DNA of 64,000 nucleotides from Rubinisphaera italica. GTDB lineage: Bacteria > Planctomycetota > Planctomycetia > Planctomycetales > Planctomycetaceae. Under the pieces are notes generated by a model. The model saw only the letters and a program-made list of their open reading frames with translations, did no database searches and was not told the origin of the DNA. Positions 27,469-36,815 of the stretch are shown here, piece after piece. A program made the translations under genes and the position numbers. Each line of letters opens with the position of its first letter. Position 1 is the first letter of the stretch. The stretch covers positions 5,684,527 to 5,748,526 of the forward strand of contig NZ_SJPG01000001.1 of NCBI RefSeq assembly GCF_007859715.1. Reading direction: 5' to 3'.

Positions 27469-29235
27469 TCAAAATGGCCAGATCATTGGGATCAGTGCTA
27501 CGCTGCAGCCCCAGAGGATGAGGCTTAGGGGGCCGCCGATGCGGAGGAAGTCGCTGGCGTGGTAGCCGCCGGGGCCGTAGACCATGAGGTTGGTCTGGAA
27601 GCCGTGCGGGGTGGCGAAGGAAGCGGCTGCGGAGATCATCACCGTGATCGCAAACGGCGTTGGGTCGACACCGAGGTTCACTGCGGCTTGTAATGCAATT
27701 GGGAAGACGAGCATGCCGGCTGCTTTGGCCGTGATGAGGTTCGTCATGAGCATCGTGATGCCATACACGACGGCCAGCACAGCCGTTGGTGAACTGCCCG
27801 CACTGTTGATCACGCTTTCGGCAACCAGCTTGGCGGCTCCGCTTTGTTCCATCGCTTCACCGAGTCCAATGCCTGCGCCAATGGTCACAAGAATTGACCA
27901 GTCGATACAGGTTCGGGCTTCCGAAGGACGAGTACAGCGGGAGAGGATCATCAGCATGGCCGCAAATAATGAGGCTTTCAACATGCCGAAGTTAAGGACG
28001 GTAGCGGTGATGATCATGATGCCGAGAATGATTTGTGCCATCCAGGCCTGTTCGTGCCGCAGAGGTGTCGAGTCTTCCACACGGCTGACCAGAAAGAAGT
28101 CGCGACTGTTGCGATGGACATCAGCAAAAGACGGATGAGCTTCGAGTAACAGAGTGTCGCCCGGCTGCAAAACGATATCTCCAATTTTCCCGCGGATGCG
28201 ATGTCCGTTACGGGAAACGGCAATCACGACGGCATTGTATTGCGTGCGGAAATGGACATCGCGAATTGTCTGCTGGACAGCCGGGCAAGTGTTGGAAACG
28301 ACCGCCTCAACCAGACAGCGTTGCGAGCGGGGACTGTCGAGTTTGAAGACCTGATTGGTGGCTGGTTTCAGGCCAGCCATTTTCTGGAGATCTTTGATCG
28401 ATTCGACGACGCCGACGAAAATCAGGCGGTCCTGCACCTGAATTTTTCGATCAGGAGAAACGGCTGCGATCAACTCATCATCGCGCGAAATCTCGATCAA
28501 ATAGAGGCCGGGCAGCGATCTTAGACCGGCATCGCCGATTGACTTGCCGATTAACGGGCTGCCGCTTTCGACAATCATTTCGATGGTGTATTCGCGAGGG
28601 TCATCAAACTGAGTTTCTGCGGAAACTCGTTCCGGCAGTAACCACGAACTGGTTAACAGGAGATAAATCAGTCCAATGATTGCCAGAGGAAGGCCGATCC
28701 AGGCGATCTCGAATAAGCCGATGGAATCGTAACCGGCCTGCACGAACCAGCCATTGAGAATCAATGTGGTACTCGTCCCGAAAATGGTACACATGCCTCC
28801 CAGAATGGTGGCGAAGCTGAGCGGCAACAGGAACCGGGAAATGGAAAACCCACATTTTTTTGACCAGTCATTCACGACAGGTAACAGCATCGCAACGACA
28901 GGCGTGTTATTGATAAAAGCCGACATGAATGCAGCCGGGAAGACGAGCCGAAGTTGGCCGACGAGAGCGGTTTTGGGGTGTCCCAATAAACTCTGAACGA
29001 AGCGATTGATTGCTCCGGTTTGATTCAACCCTTCAGCGACGACAAACAAAATCGCAACGGTAGCGAGTCCCTGGTTGGCAAATCCTTTGAGGGCACGATT
29101 GACATCGACAACATCGGCCAGCATTAGAAATGCGAGAGCACCAATCAGAATTAAGTCCGGGCCCAATCGCGATCGAATCATCGCAATGATCGAGCCCAGC
29201 ACAACGAGCAGTGTCAGTCCTATCTCCCAGTTCAT
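27469..29235 (-). CDS. SLC13-type permease with two RCK_C (TrkA-C) domains
   Basis: Membrane transporter of 588 aa. The N-terminal half has about five helices, with F-I-N-N-T-P-V-V-A-M-L near 109-119, the clamshell substrate motif of the divalent anion:Na+ / arsenite-type superfamily. A cytoplasmic insert (about 205-385) holds two RCK_C-like domains, each with the G-x-x-L-x-x-G-D or Q-D-R-L pattern (Q-V-Q-D-R-L-I-F-V-G; L-Q-P-G-D-T-L-L-L-E). The second membrane half follows, with T-N-L-I-T-A-K-A as the mirror motif. RCK_C domains bind small ligands and probably gate transport. Substrate could be sulfate, dicarboxylate or another anion. A second SLC13-type gene without RCK_C lies at 36816. Confidence 0.87.
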   Translation of the reverse strand: MNWEIGLTLLVVLGSIIAMIRSRLGPDLILIGALAFLMLADVVDVNRALKGFANQGLATVAILFVVAEGLNQTGAINRFVQSLLGHPKTALVGQLRLVFPAAFMSAFINNTPVVAMLLPVVNDWSKKCGFSISRFLLPLSFATILGGMCTIFGTSTTLILNGWFVQAGYDSIGLFEIAWIGLPLAIIGLIYLLLTSSWLLPERVSAETQFDDPREYTIEMIVESGSPLIGKSIGDAGLRSLPGLYLIEISRDDELIAAVSPDRKIQVQDRLIFVGVVESIKDLQKMAGLKPATNQVFKLDSPRSQRCLVEAVVSNTCPAVQQTIRDVHFRTQYNAVVIAVSRNGHRIRGKIGDIVLQPGDTLLLEAHPSFADVHRNSRDFFLVSRVEDSTPLRHEQAWMAQIILGIMIITATVLNFGMLKASLFAAMLMILSRCTRPSEARTCIDWSILVTIGAGIGLGEAMEQSGAAKLVAESVINSAGSSPTAVLAVVYGITMLMTNLITAKAAGMLVFPIALQAAVNLGVDPTPFAITVMISAAASFATPHGFQTNLMVYGPGGYHASDFLRIGGPLSLILWGCSVALIPMIWPF

Positions 29236-29311
29236 CCTGACGGGTTCCTCAATGCTTCAATGCATAGTTTCAATTGATGTTCAGATGTGAGATGGAAATT
29301 CAAACTCATTT

Positions 29312-29345
29312 AACTTGTTCCCAAGGGAGACCTTGGGAACAAGTT
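29312..29345 (-). terminator. Hairpin after cysQ
   Basis: An almost perfect stem AACTTGTTCCCAAGG/CCTTGGGAACAAGTT with a 4-base centre, 20 bases past the cysQ stop. The same repeat sequence recurs at 32577-32607, so it belongs to a dispersed family that may double as a terminator. Confidence 0.65.
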
Positions 29346-29364
29346 AAAGTAATAAAGTTACCGC

Positions 29365-30360
29365 TCAGGAAACGCCGACCGCTTTGAGTGCTTCAATAAT
29401 CTGATCGTGACAGGCACCGTTGGAGACAACCACACCGCGATTGTTACTCAGTTCGGAACCCTGGCGAAAATCGAGTGGCTTGCCTGTGACGTCTGTCACG
29501 GTTCCGCCCGCTTCTTCAACCACCAGTACGCCCCCGGCATGATCCCAGATTTTCTCCTGATAGCCGGGGCGAGTTGGAAGTCGCAGATAAATATCGGCTT
29601 CTCCCCGGGCAACGACACAGTATTTTGCCTGGCTGTCGAGCCGCACAGGGTCTGCTGAGATTTGGAGGCGTTCAGCGACTTGAGCTGAGTGAGAGTGTGA
29701 ACTGTGTCCCGATTCGACCGATTCACACAAGACCATTTCAGAGGTCGCGGTTCTTGAACTGACTTTAATCGATTCCGGATTCCTTAATGACGCTATCGGG
29801 CGAGCAGTCGCCCCTTGCCCGCGAATGGCTGAAAAAACTTCGCCCTGAATCGATTCCGGGACATCATCCACGGTGGAACCCAGATTAGGACAGCCGACAG
29901 CGGCAACGGTCACTTCACCATTGACGATCAACGCCAGTGAAATTGCGTATTGTCCCTTGCGGAGAAATCCTTTGGTGCCATCGATCGGGTCGAGCGTCCA
30001 GAAACGATCGCAATATTCTTTTTGTGAGCAGCGATCAATCCAATGAAAGATCTGCTCGCTTGTCGGATGCAATCCCAACACAGCCATTTCTGCATGAATG
30101 GCGTTCAGGAAGTTCATCTGGTCCGGCTGCTTCAATTCGGAAGCATCTTCTTCGCCGATAATGGGATCATCGGGAAATGCTTCTTCCAGAATGCGACTGA
30201 CTAATGCCTGTGAACCGAAGTCGGCAATTGTGACTGGGCTTTTATCGCTTTTTTCCAACACATCGGGAGAAATTTTCCCGTTGACGGAGCAACACAATTC
30301 CGACGCATGGGACACGGCTCGCAACGCAAATTCCAATTCGCGTGAATAATCTGCTGACAT
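29365..30360 (-). CDS. cysQ: 3'(2'),5'-bisphosphate nucleotidase (CysQ/HAL2 family)
   Basis: Inositol-monophosphatase-fold enzyme of 331 aa, probably hydrolysing 3'-phosphoadenosine 5'-phosphate, the by-product of sulfate assimilation and sulfotransfer. The metal ligands are visible: G-E-E-D-A near 71-75, D-P-I-D-G-T-K-G-F near 124-132, and the C-terminal W-D-H-A-G-G motif near 273-278. Length is closer to the HAL2/SAL1 type (~330-350) than to E. coli CysQ (~246), and the K-G-F after D-G-T is typical of PAP phosphatases rather than inositol phosphatases. A 3' hairpin follows. No sulfate assimilation gene is adjacent. Confidence 0.88.
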   Translation of the reverse strand: MSADYSRELEFALRAVSHASELCCSVNGKISPDVLEKSDKSPVTIADFGSQALVSRILEEAFPDDPIIGEEDASELKQPDQMNFLNAIHAEMAVLGLHPTSEQIFHWIDRCSQKEYCDRFWTLDPIDGTKGFLRKGQYAISLALIVNGEVTVAAVGCPNLGSTVDDVPESIQGEVFSAIRGQGATARPIASLRNPESIKVSSRTATSEMVLCESVESGHSSHSHSAQVAERLQISADPVRLDSQAKYCVVARGEADIYLRLPTRPGYQEKIWDHAGGVLVVEEAGGTVTDVTGKPLDFRQGSELSNNRGVVVSNGACHDQIIEALKAVGVS

Positions 30361-30652
30361 CCTAACTCCTCAACTCTCAAGCCTGACTGCATGTAAATGA
30401 TTAATAAAATCAGCAGTACTATAATCCAGTGACTGGCAAATGTCTTTCGTACACTTCGGGAATGCCTGATTCTTCGGGGAAAATGACCCGTTCCTTAGAA
30501 TTTGAGAGTCAATTTGACTTCTGATTTGACCATCAGCTTTTAAGCTGGGTAAGATTGGCTGTAATTGATGCGTTCCACGGTACACAAAACTTAATGCCTC
30601 ATCGTCTAAGATGGACCTTGATGAGGCACTTCAAATTTTCAAGGAAGTTTCC

Positions 30653-32500
30653 ATGATATTGAATCGATTGTCGTCTCTAATTTGTCTGTTGTTGATTTTC
30701 GGATCAGTCGAACTGGTTCAGGCTCAGAGCAGTCGTCGTTCCAGTAGTGCGACAGCTGTGGCTGAAAAAGAGAAAAGTTCGGAGAAAGCTGAATCAGAGC
30801 AAACTGAGATCAAATGGGCGGAAATTGAACTCTCGGGCATGCTGCCGGAAGGGCCTTCGCTGCCCGGTTTGTTTGGCGAGATCAGCGAATCGGTGAACCG
30901 GATTTTCGATCGACTCGATCGAGCCATCGAAGATGATGAAGTCGATGCGATTGTTCTGAAAATCAATAATCCCCTCGTGGGCATGGGGACGGTTTACGAA
31001 CTGCACACGAAAATCAAAGCGATTCGCAAGCAGGGCAAACCTGTGTATGCGATGCTCGAAACCGCACTCACTCCCGATTATCTGATCGCGACCGCCTGCG
31101 ATAAAATTTATCAGCCCGAACCGGGCATGCTGCTGATGACTGGTATGCGAGCCGAGGTCAGCTTCTATAAAAACCTGTTCGACAGACTCGATATTGAAGC
31201 CGATATTCTCCGCGTCGGCAAATACAAAGCCGCAGCCGAGCCTTACACACGTACCGAAATGAGTCCGGAATTCCGCGAGGAAATCAGCGAACTGCTCGAT
31301 GGTCAGTATGCAATGCTGATTAAGATGATTGCAGATTCACGGAATATGACGGAAAAAGAAGTCGAAGCCGCCATCAATACCGGCCCACACACGGCTGCCT
31401 CTGCCCTTGAAGCCGGACTGATCGATGGTCTGTATTATTCAGATCAGCTCGAAGAAATCGCCTTGGAAAACGAGGACGATGCGACCTTCAAGCTGGCCAA
31501 AAAATACGGCAAAGAAAAAGTCGATGTGAATTTTGATGGTTTCACCGGCATGATGAAGATGATGAATCTGATGATGGGCGTTGAGCCTCGCAGTAAGAAG
31601 TCTGTTGAACCTCAGATTGCCGTCATTTATGCAACCGGTGCGATCATGTCGGGCCGTGGCTCTGGGGGATTATTCGGTGGAGATGGCATTGGTTCCGATA
31701 CGATGATCGAAACCATTCGCGAAGCCGCTGAGAATGATCGTGTGAAAGCGATTGTGCTGCGAGTGAACAGTCCTGGCGGAAGTGCTTTAGCAAGCGACTT
31801 GATCTGGCGTGCTCTGGAACAGGTTGACAAACCGATTGTCGTGAGCATGGGAGATGTCGCTGCCAGTGGCGGATATTACATTTCGATGGGAGCCAACTAT
31901 ATTTATGCTGAACCCGGTACTGTGACTGGGTCTATTGGCGTTGTTGGCGGCAAACTGGCACTCGAAGGACTATTTGAAAAAATTGGGATCACGACCTCTT
32001 ATGTCACTCGGGGAGATAACTCGGGGGCGTTGAGTGCGATGCAACCGTTCAACGACAGTGAACGCAAAGCGATGCAGAAAATGATGAACGATATTTACGA
32101 GTTGTTCGTCACGAAAGCGGCTGAGGGTCGTGACATGAAAGTTGAGCGTCTTAAAGAACTTGGTGGCGGACGAATTTATACGGGTGAAGTCGCCGTGGAA
32201 AATGGACTGGTCGATGAAATCGGCACGCTCGATCAGGCAGTCGAAAAAGCCAAAGAACTGGCTGACCTCAAAGGGAACAACAAAGTTGAACGACTACTGC
32301 TGCCAAAACCAACCAGCCCGTTCGAACAATTATTCGGGCCGATTGACACCCGCATGCAGCAGGCCTCTGCAGCCGAATTGGTGGAAGGTGTTCTTCCTGT
32401 GGAAATGACTGCTCAACTCAAGCGAGCCCTGATGATCGACAATCTGTCCAAGACAGAGCCCCGTCTGCTGTTGATGCCGTTTGATTTGAAGTTTGAATAA
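30653..32500 (+). CDS. sppA: Signal peptide peptidase SppA, 67K type
   Basis: Membrane-anchored serine-lysine protease (S49) of 615 aa that degrades cleaved signal peptides. I chose the ATG at 30653 because AAGGAAG lies 5 bases upstream and the product begins with a signal anchor (about 1-25); the frame opens at 30611 but that start would bury the signal. Two tandem S49 domains are present. The catalytic Lys is in G-K-Y-K-A-A-A-E-P-Y (about 192) in the N-terminal half. The Ser is in D-V-A-A-S-G-G-Y-Y (Ser405) in the C-terminal half. This split dyad is the arrangement known from E. coli SppA. A linker rich in glutamate and serine follows the signal. The gene is flanked by its own promoter gap and a 3' hairpin. 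Confidence 0.93.
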   Translation: MILNRLSSLICLLLIFGSVELVQAQSSRRSSSATAVAEKEKSSEKAESEQTEIKWAEIELSGMLPEGPSLPGLFGEISESVNRIFDRLDRAIEDDEVDAIVLKINNPLVGMGTVYELHTKIKAIRKQGKPVYAMLETALTPDYLIATACDKIYQPEPGMLLMTGMRAEVSFYKNLFDRLDIEADILRVGKYKAAAEPYTRTEMSPEFREEISELLDGQYAMLIKMIADSRNMTEKEVEAAINTGPHTAASALEAGLIDGLYYSDQLEEIALENEDDATFKLAKKYGKEKVDVNFDGFTGMMKMMNLMMGVEPRSKKSVEPQIAVIYATGAIMSGRGSGGLFGGDGIGSDTMIETIREAAENDRVKAIVLRVNSPGGSALASDLIWRALEQVDKPIVVSMGDVAASGGYYISMGANYIYAEPGTVTGSIGVVGGKLALEGLFEKIGITTSYVTRGDNSGALSAMQPFNDSERKAMQKMMNDIYELFVTKAAEGRDMKVERLKELGGGRIYTGEVAVENGLVDEIGTLDQAVEKAKELADLKGNNKVERLLLPKPTSPFEQLFGPIDTRMQQASAAELVEGVLPVEMTAQLKRALMIDNLSKTEPRLLLMPFDLKFE

Positions 32501-32511
32501 ATAGTGACGAT

Positions 32512-32607
32512 CACCTTCTCCCTGAGGGAGAAGGTGGCCAAAGGCCGGATGAGGGGGGCCCTTGGGCGTACTTTCAACTTGTTTCCAAGGTCCTCCTTGG
32601 GAACAAG
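32512..32607. repeat. Repeat cluster and probable sppA terminator
   Basis: A perfect hairpin CACCTTCTCCC-TGA-GGGAGAAGGTG at 32512-32536 lies 11 bases after the sppA stop. GGCCAAAGGCCGGATGAGGGG follows (family 1, also at 1919 and 49053). Then ACTTGTTTCCAAGG/CCTTGGGAACAAG appears at 32577-32607, the same unit as at 29312. The first hairpin probably ends the sppA transcript. Confidence 0.7.
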
Positions 32608-32617
32608 AGAGTATTCT

Positions 32618-32655
32618 GGGTGGCTGAGGTCGCAGCGAAGCACAACTCCCAGAAG
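32618..32655 (+). repeat. GGGTGGCTGRGG repeat, family 3 copy a
   Basis: GGGTGGCTGAGGTCG then AGCGAAG and TCCCAGAA. Similar units lie at 55509, 59530 and 63660, all in the same orientation. The start and end are weakly complementary (GGGTGGCT / AGCGAAGCCCC type), so it can fold. Confidence 0.6.
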
Positions 32656-32689
32656 TACTGAGTTTATAATTAATACAGGAACAATTTAA

Positions 32690-34951
32690 ATGCGTTCTCT
32701 TTTGACAATTAGTCTTTGCCTGACAATCAGTGCATTGCTCATGCCAGCTTCAGCCTCCGCTGAATCTTTACTCGTGGAAACTGAATCGTTCGACAACCAC
32801 GGTGGCTGGAAACTCGATACCCAGTTCATCGAGCTGATGGGCTCACCCTATCTGCTTGCACATGGGATGGGAAAGCCGGTCGAGGATGCGAAGACCACTG
32901 TCAAATTCCCGACTACAGGCACCTATCAGGTGTTCGTGAGAACCAAGGACTGGGTCAAACAGTGGAATGCCCCGGGGGAACCACCGGGGCAGTTTCAGGT
33001 TTCCGTTGGTGGTAAAACCCTGGATCCCATTTTCGGGACACAGTCTTCCCAATGGAGCTGGCAGCCTGGCGGAACAGTTGAAATCACAAAGCCAGAAACG
33101 GAAATCAGTCTGCACGATTTGACAGGCTTCGATGGTCGTTGCGATGCAATCTGGTTCACAACCGATGACTCGACTCCTCCAGCAGAAGCAAAAATTCTTT
33201 CCAGCTGGCGAAAAACGGAACTTGGTCTCTCTGAAGAACCGATTGAAGATGGCCCTTACGATCTGGTCGTTATCGGTGGTGGTTACTCTGGAATGGGAAC
33301 AGCCATCTCGGCTGCTCGCATGGGAATCAAAGTTGCTTTGATTCAGAATCGTCCCGTACTTGGCGGAAACGGTAGTTCTGAAGTTCGTGTCTGGGCACAA
33401 GGGTTGGTCCGGCGTGGTGAGTTTCCGCACATTGGAGAAATTGTCGATGAGATCTCCGATCACGCGACAAAATCGCCTGGAACCTACGAGGAATTCGAAG
33501 ATGAAAAAAAGGAACGGATTGTTCGGGCAGAACCGAATATCTCTCTGTTTTTGAATCATCATGCCTACAAAGTCGACATGGACGATGATCGCATCGCAGC
33601 CGTGTATGCGTTTGATACGCGGACGTCCGAAATACGTCGTTTCAGCGGGACTCTATTTGCCGATTGCACCGGCCATGGCACGATTGGCTATCTAGCCGAT
33701 GCCGATTACGACATTCACGATGGCGTGCGCATGGGCATGAGTAACATGTGGGCCTGGGCAGAAGCTGATTCTCCGCAATCGTTTCCGAAAACTCCCTGGG
33801 CTCTCGATTTGACTATGAACGATTTTCCCTATCCCCGCGACTTTCACGGTCAGTGGTTCTGGGAAAGTGGTTTTGAGAAAGATTCGATTAAGGATCTCGA
33901 ATCGATTCGCGACTGGAATCTGCGAGCCGTTTATGGGGCGTGGAATGCGATGAAAAATAAAGACGGAGCAGACAAACACAAGAATGCCCATTTGACCTGG
34001 CTGGCTTACATCGGTGGACCACGCGAGTCGCGTCGGTTGCTGGGCGATGTCATCCTGACTGAGGAAGACATCGTTTCCAAGAAACAGTTTCCCGATGGTA
34101 TGGTGCCGAGTACCTGGTCGATCGATCTGCATTATCCCAAGCGGCAATATATGCGGAAGTATCCTGACAATCCCTTCATCAGCGTAGCCGAGCATGGCAA
34201 GGGAGTTGATCGCCAGTATGGATATCCGATTCCGTATCGCTGTTTCTATTCGCGGGATGTGCCCAATCTGTTCATGGCTGGTCGATGTATCAGTGTCACA
34301 CATGAAGCTCTGGGAACAACACGAGTAATGCGAACCTGCGGCATGATGGGCGAAGTTGTCGGCAAAGCGGCTTCGCTGTGTGTGAAATTCGGCTGTAACC
34401 CACGCGATATTTACACATCGTATCTGGACTATTTGAAAGACCTGGCTCGTAAGCCCGGAGTTGTGCGTCGGGATAATGTTGATGGCGAATTCTACACGCG
34501 AGAAGGGGACACGGTTCCAGAAATGGAATACGACTACGTCCCGGCTTCTACGCTCAAAGGTTTGGTCGTAGATGACATGAAGGCCAAGGTGACAGGAAGC
34601 TGGACCGGCGGAACTGGTTTAAAACCGTTCCTGGAAGCCGGTTATCGCTACGGACGTGGCGGCACGGCCACTTTCCCATTCCGTGTTGAAAAAGATGGCG
34701 AATACGAAGTTCGATTTGCAACAGGTGCTCATGAAAATCGGGCGACTAATACCCGCGTTTCCGTGACACATGCAGAAGGCTCTTCCAATGTCACTTTGAA
34801 TCAAAGAAAAGCAGCTGACATCAAGCCGAACTTTGTTTCATTGGGCAAATATCAGTTCAAAGCGGGAACCGATTACGAAGTGCATGTCGATGCGACTCAA
34901 GTCGATGGCAACTGTCACATTGATGCCATCTGGCTCGTACCAGCCGAGTGA
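32690..34951 (+). CDS. Secreted FAD-dependent oxidoreductase with golvesin-like C-terminus
   Basis: Exported protein of 753 aa. A signal peptide covers about residues 1-24 (A-S-A-S-A-E). A beta-rich, carbohydrate-binding-like domain (about 25-165) precedes the FAD_oxidored domain (PF12831 type). That domain begins with V-V-I-G-G-G-Y-S-G-M-G near 194-204, followed by L-G-G-N-G-S-S-E-V-R, which is typical of this family. The last ~125 residues (from about V-V-D-D near 627) form a beta-sandwich resembling the golvesin/xanthan-lyase C-terminal domain. Such proteins are common in planctomycetes next to polysaccharide genes, but no reaction is established. Start supported by context; no clear ribosome site was seen, only GGAACAA about 10 bases upstream. 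It is monocistronic. Confidence 0.87.
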   Translation: MRSLLTISLCLTISALLMPASASAESLLVETESFDNHGGWKLDTQFIELMGSPYLLAHGMGKPVEDAKTTVKFPTTGTYQVFVRTKDWVKQWNAPGEPPGQFQVSVGGKTLDPIFGTQSSQWSWQPGGTVEITKPETEISLHDLTGFDGRCDAIWFTTDDSTPPAEAKILSSWRKTELGLSEEPIEDGPYDLVVIGGGYSGMGTAISAARMGIKVALIQNRPVLGGNGSSEVRVWAQGLVRRGEFPHIGEIVDEISDHATKSPGTYEEFEDEKKERIVRAEPNISLFLNHHAYKVDMDDDRIAAVYAFDTRTSEIRRFSGTLFADCTGHGTIGYLADADYDIHDGVRMGMSNMWAWAEADSPQSFPKTPWALDLTMNDFPYPRDFHGQWFWESGFEKDSIKDLESIRDWNLRAVYGAWNAMKNKDGADKHKNAHLTWLAYIGGPRESRRLLGDVILTEEDIVSKKQFPDGMVPSTWSIDLHYPKRQYMRKYPDNPFISVAEHGKGVDRQYGYPIPYRCFYSRDVPNLFMAGRCISVTHEALGTTRVMRTCGMMGEVVGKAASLCVKFGCNPRDIYTSYLDYLKDLARKPGVVRRDNVDGEFYTREGDTVPEMEYDYVPASTLKGLVVDDMKAKVTGSWTGGTGLKPFLEAGYRYGRGGTATFPFRVEKDGEYEVRFATGAHENRATNTRVSVTHAEGSSNVTLNQRKAADIKPNFVSLGKYQFKAGTDYEVHVDATQVDGNCHIDAIWLVPAE

Positions 34952-34988
34952 TTGCGCGATCAAAAGCGGCAATACTCTCTGCCGTTAA

Positions 34989-35031
34989 ATGTCGTTTAAC
35001 GTGGGCAACTGCTGGCTTGCCCAGCAGTGTT
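34989..35031. repeat. Dispersed hairpin repeat, family 2 copy b
   Basis: ATGTCGTTTAACGTGGGCAA followed by the stem CTGCTGG-CTTGC-CCAGCAG. It matches 23401-23445 and 59455-59520. The stem also lies shortly after the FAD oxidoreductase gene and may act as its terminator. Confidence 0.7.
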
Positions 35032-35041
35032 TCTTCAACTC

Positions 35042-35110
35042 TACAAGCACGAAGCGCAAGCGAGTGTGTAGTCCAAAAGTGAACACACTCGCTTGCGCTT
35101 CGTGCTTGTA
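35042..35110. repeat. Long hairpin repeat, family 4 copy a
   Basis: Inverted arms TACAAGCACGAAGCGCAAGC... and its complement, about 25 bp each, around a loop of about 18 bases. It is one of four copies (also 35419, 38431, 42658). Arms are near-perfect and loops are unrelated between copies. Confidence 0.9.
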
Positions 35111-35418
<308 letters not shown>

Positions 35419-35488
35419 TACAAGCACGAAGCGCGAGCGAGTGAGTCCATGCGTACTAAAACACACTCGCTCGCGCTTCGTGCTTGTA
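35419..35488. repeat. Long hairpin repeat, family 4 copy b
   Basis: Same ~25-bp arms as copy a, but with GCGCGAGCGAG/CTCGCTCGCGC in place of GCGCAAGCGAG/CTCGCTTGCGC: an A-T pair has become a G-C pair, with both arms changed together. It lies 31 bases before the mutY start. Confidence 0.9.
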
Positions 35489-35519
35489 TGACTTGGATTA
35501 AAGGGAATAAATTGAAATT

Positions 35520-36698
35520 GTGACGAACTCGACTGCTGATTCTCCTCACTTTGACAAAGCGGATCTCAAATCATTTCGCGCGAAGTTGAAACGCTGGTAC
35601 AAAGTTTCAAAACGTGATTTGCCCTGGCGGAAGACCTCAGATGCTTATCGCATCTGGCTGAGCGAAATCATGCTGCAACAAACGACCGTTGCGGCTGTTA
35701 TTCCCTATTACGAACGATTCCTGAACCAGTTTCCGAGCGTTCATGAACTGGCAGTGGCTCCTGAATCTCACGTACTCAAATTGTGGGAAGGACTGGGATA
35801 TTACTCGAGGGCGCGAAACATTCATAAAACGGCTAAGTTGATTGCCCAGGAATTCAGTAGTGACTTTCCGCAGTCAGCTGATGATTTGCAGAAGCTGCCG
35901 GGGATCGGGCGCTACACAGCCGGGGCAATTTCCTCTTTCGCCTTCAACCGCCCTGCCCCCATTGTCGAGGCCAATACGCAACGGCTGTATGCCCGCTTAC
36001 TTGCTTATGAAGATTCTCTGCAAACTACATTGGCTCAAAAACAGTTGTGGAACTTCGCGGAAGAAATTGTTCCTCAACGCGATCCCGGAGAATTCAATCA
36101 GGCATTGATGGAACTTGGTAGCCAAATTTGCAAACCGGTCGATCCGGCCTGTGGTGCCTGCCCCATCTCAAAATTCTGTCTGGCATTTCAACAGGGGCGT
36201 CAGGTGGAAATTCCCCGGCCGAAAATGAAAACGGAACTGACAGATGTGGTCCACTTATGCGTCGCGTTGAAAAAAGGCAGCAAGTATTTGTTACAGCAAT
36301 ATGCGGAGGGAGAACGCTGGGCCGGATTGTGGGATTTTGTCCGCTGGGAGCAGAATGATTTCCCGGCTACTCTTCAAACCGTTCGTAATAAGTGTGACAC
36401 AACATCGAGCGGATTGTTTGAGGATACGGAGTTATATGCTCGCGAGTTTGCTCGCATCGAACAGTTGCTTGCAGATCGCTATCAGTTGAATGCAAAGTTG
36501 ACAGACTTTCGGCTCTCAATCCGTCACGGCGTCACTCGCTATCGAATTTCGTTAATGTGCTTTGCAGGCGAGTATGTGAAGGGATCGGTGAAAACAATTT
36601 CCACTTCTGCTCGCTGGGTTTCGAAATCTGAACTGGCTGAATATCCGCTCTCAAAAACAGGCCGCAAATTTGCCGAGAGTCTGATCGCTTCAGAGTGA
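35520..36698 (+). CDS. mutY: A/G-specific adenine glycosylase MutY
   Basis: Base-excision repair glycosylase of 392 aa that removes adenine opposite 8-oxoguanine. The catalytic Glu49 is in L-S-E-I-M-L-Q-Q-T. The helix-hairpin-helix L-P-G-I-G-R-Y-T-A-G-A lies at about 126-136. The [4Fe-4S] cysteines fit C-x6-C-x2-C-x5-C (about 204, 211, 214, 220). A MutT-like 8-oxoG recognition domain fills the C-terminal part (about 235-385). Unusually, the segment normally reading V/L-D-G-N-V reads V-E-A-N-T here (Glu150), so the conserved catalytic Asp is a Glu. The start is GTG at 35520, with GGGAATAA upstream. It is monocistronic. Confidence 0.93.
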   Translation: MTNSTADSPHFDKADLKSFRAKLKRWYKVSKRDLPWRKTSDAYRIWLSEIMLQQTTVAAVIPYYERFLNQFPSVHELAVAPESHVLKLWEGLGYYSRARNIHKTAKLIAQEFSSDFPQSADDLQKLPGIGRYTAGAISSFAFNRPAPIVEANTQRLYARLLAYEDSLQTTLAQKQLWNFAEEIVPQRDPGEFNQALMELGSQICKPVDPACGACPISKFCLAFQQGRQVEIPRPKMKTELTDVVHLCVALKKGSKYLLQQYAEGERWAGLWDFVRWEQNDFPATLQTVRNKCDTTSSGLFEDTELYAREFARIEQLLADRYQLNAKLTDFRLSIRHGVTRYRISLMCFAGEYVKGSVKTISTSARWVSKSELAEYPLSKTGRKFAESLIASE

Positions 36699-36815
36699 AT
36701 GGCAAATCAGCAGATGGAATCGACTCTTAATGAGAGTATTACGGTTGCGATTGCCTGACCATATGCCAGAATATTGATCCAACTCTGTATTTCACTTCGA
36801 CGAAAGCACTTCTTC

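Noticed and set aside
36774..36815. TTG start of the SLC13 gene
   Set aside because: It adds a short basic leader without a ribosome site; the ATG at 36816 begins just before the first helix.
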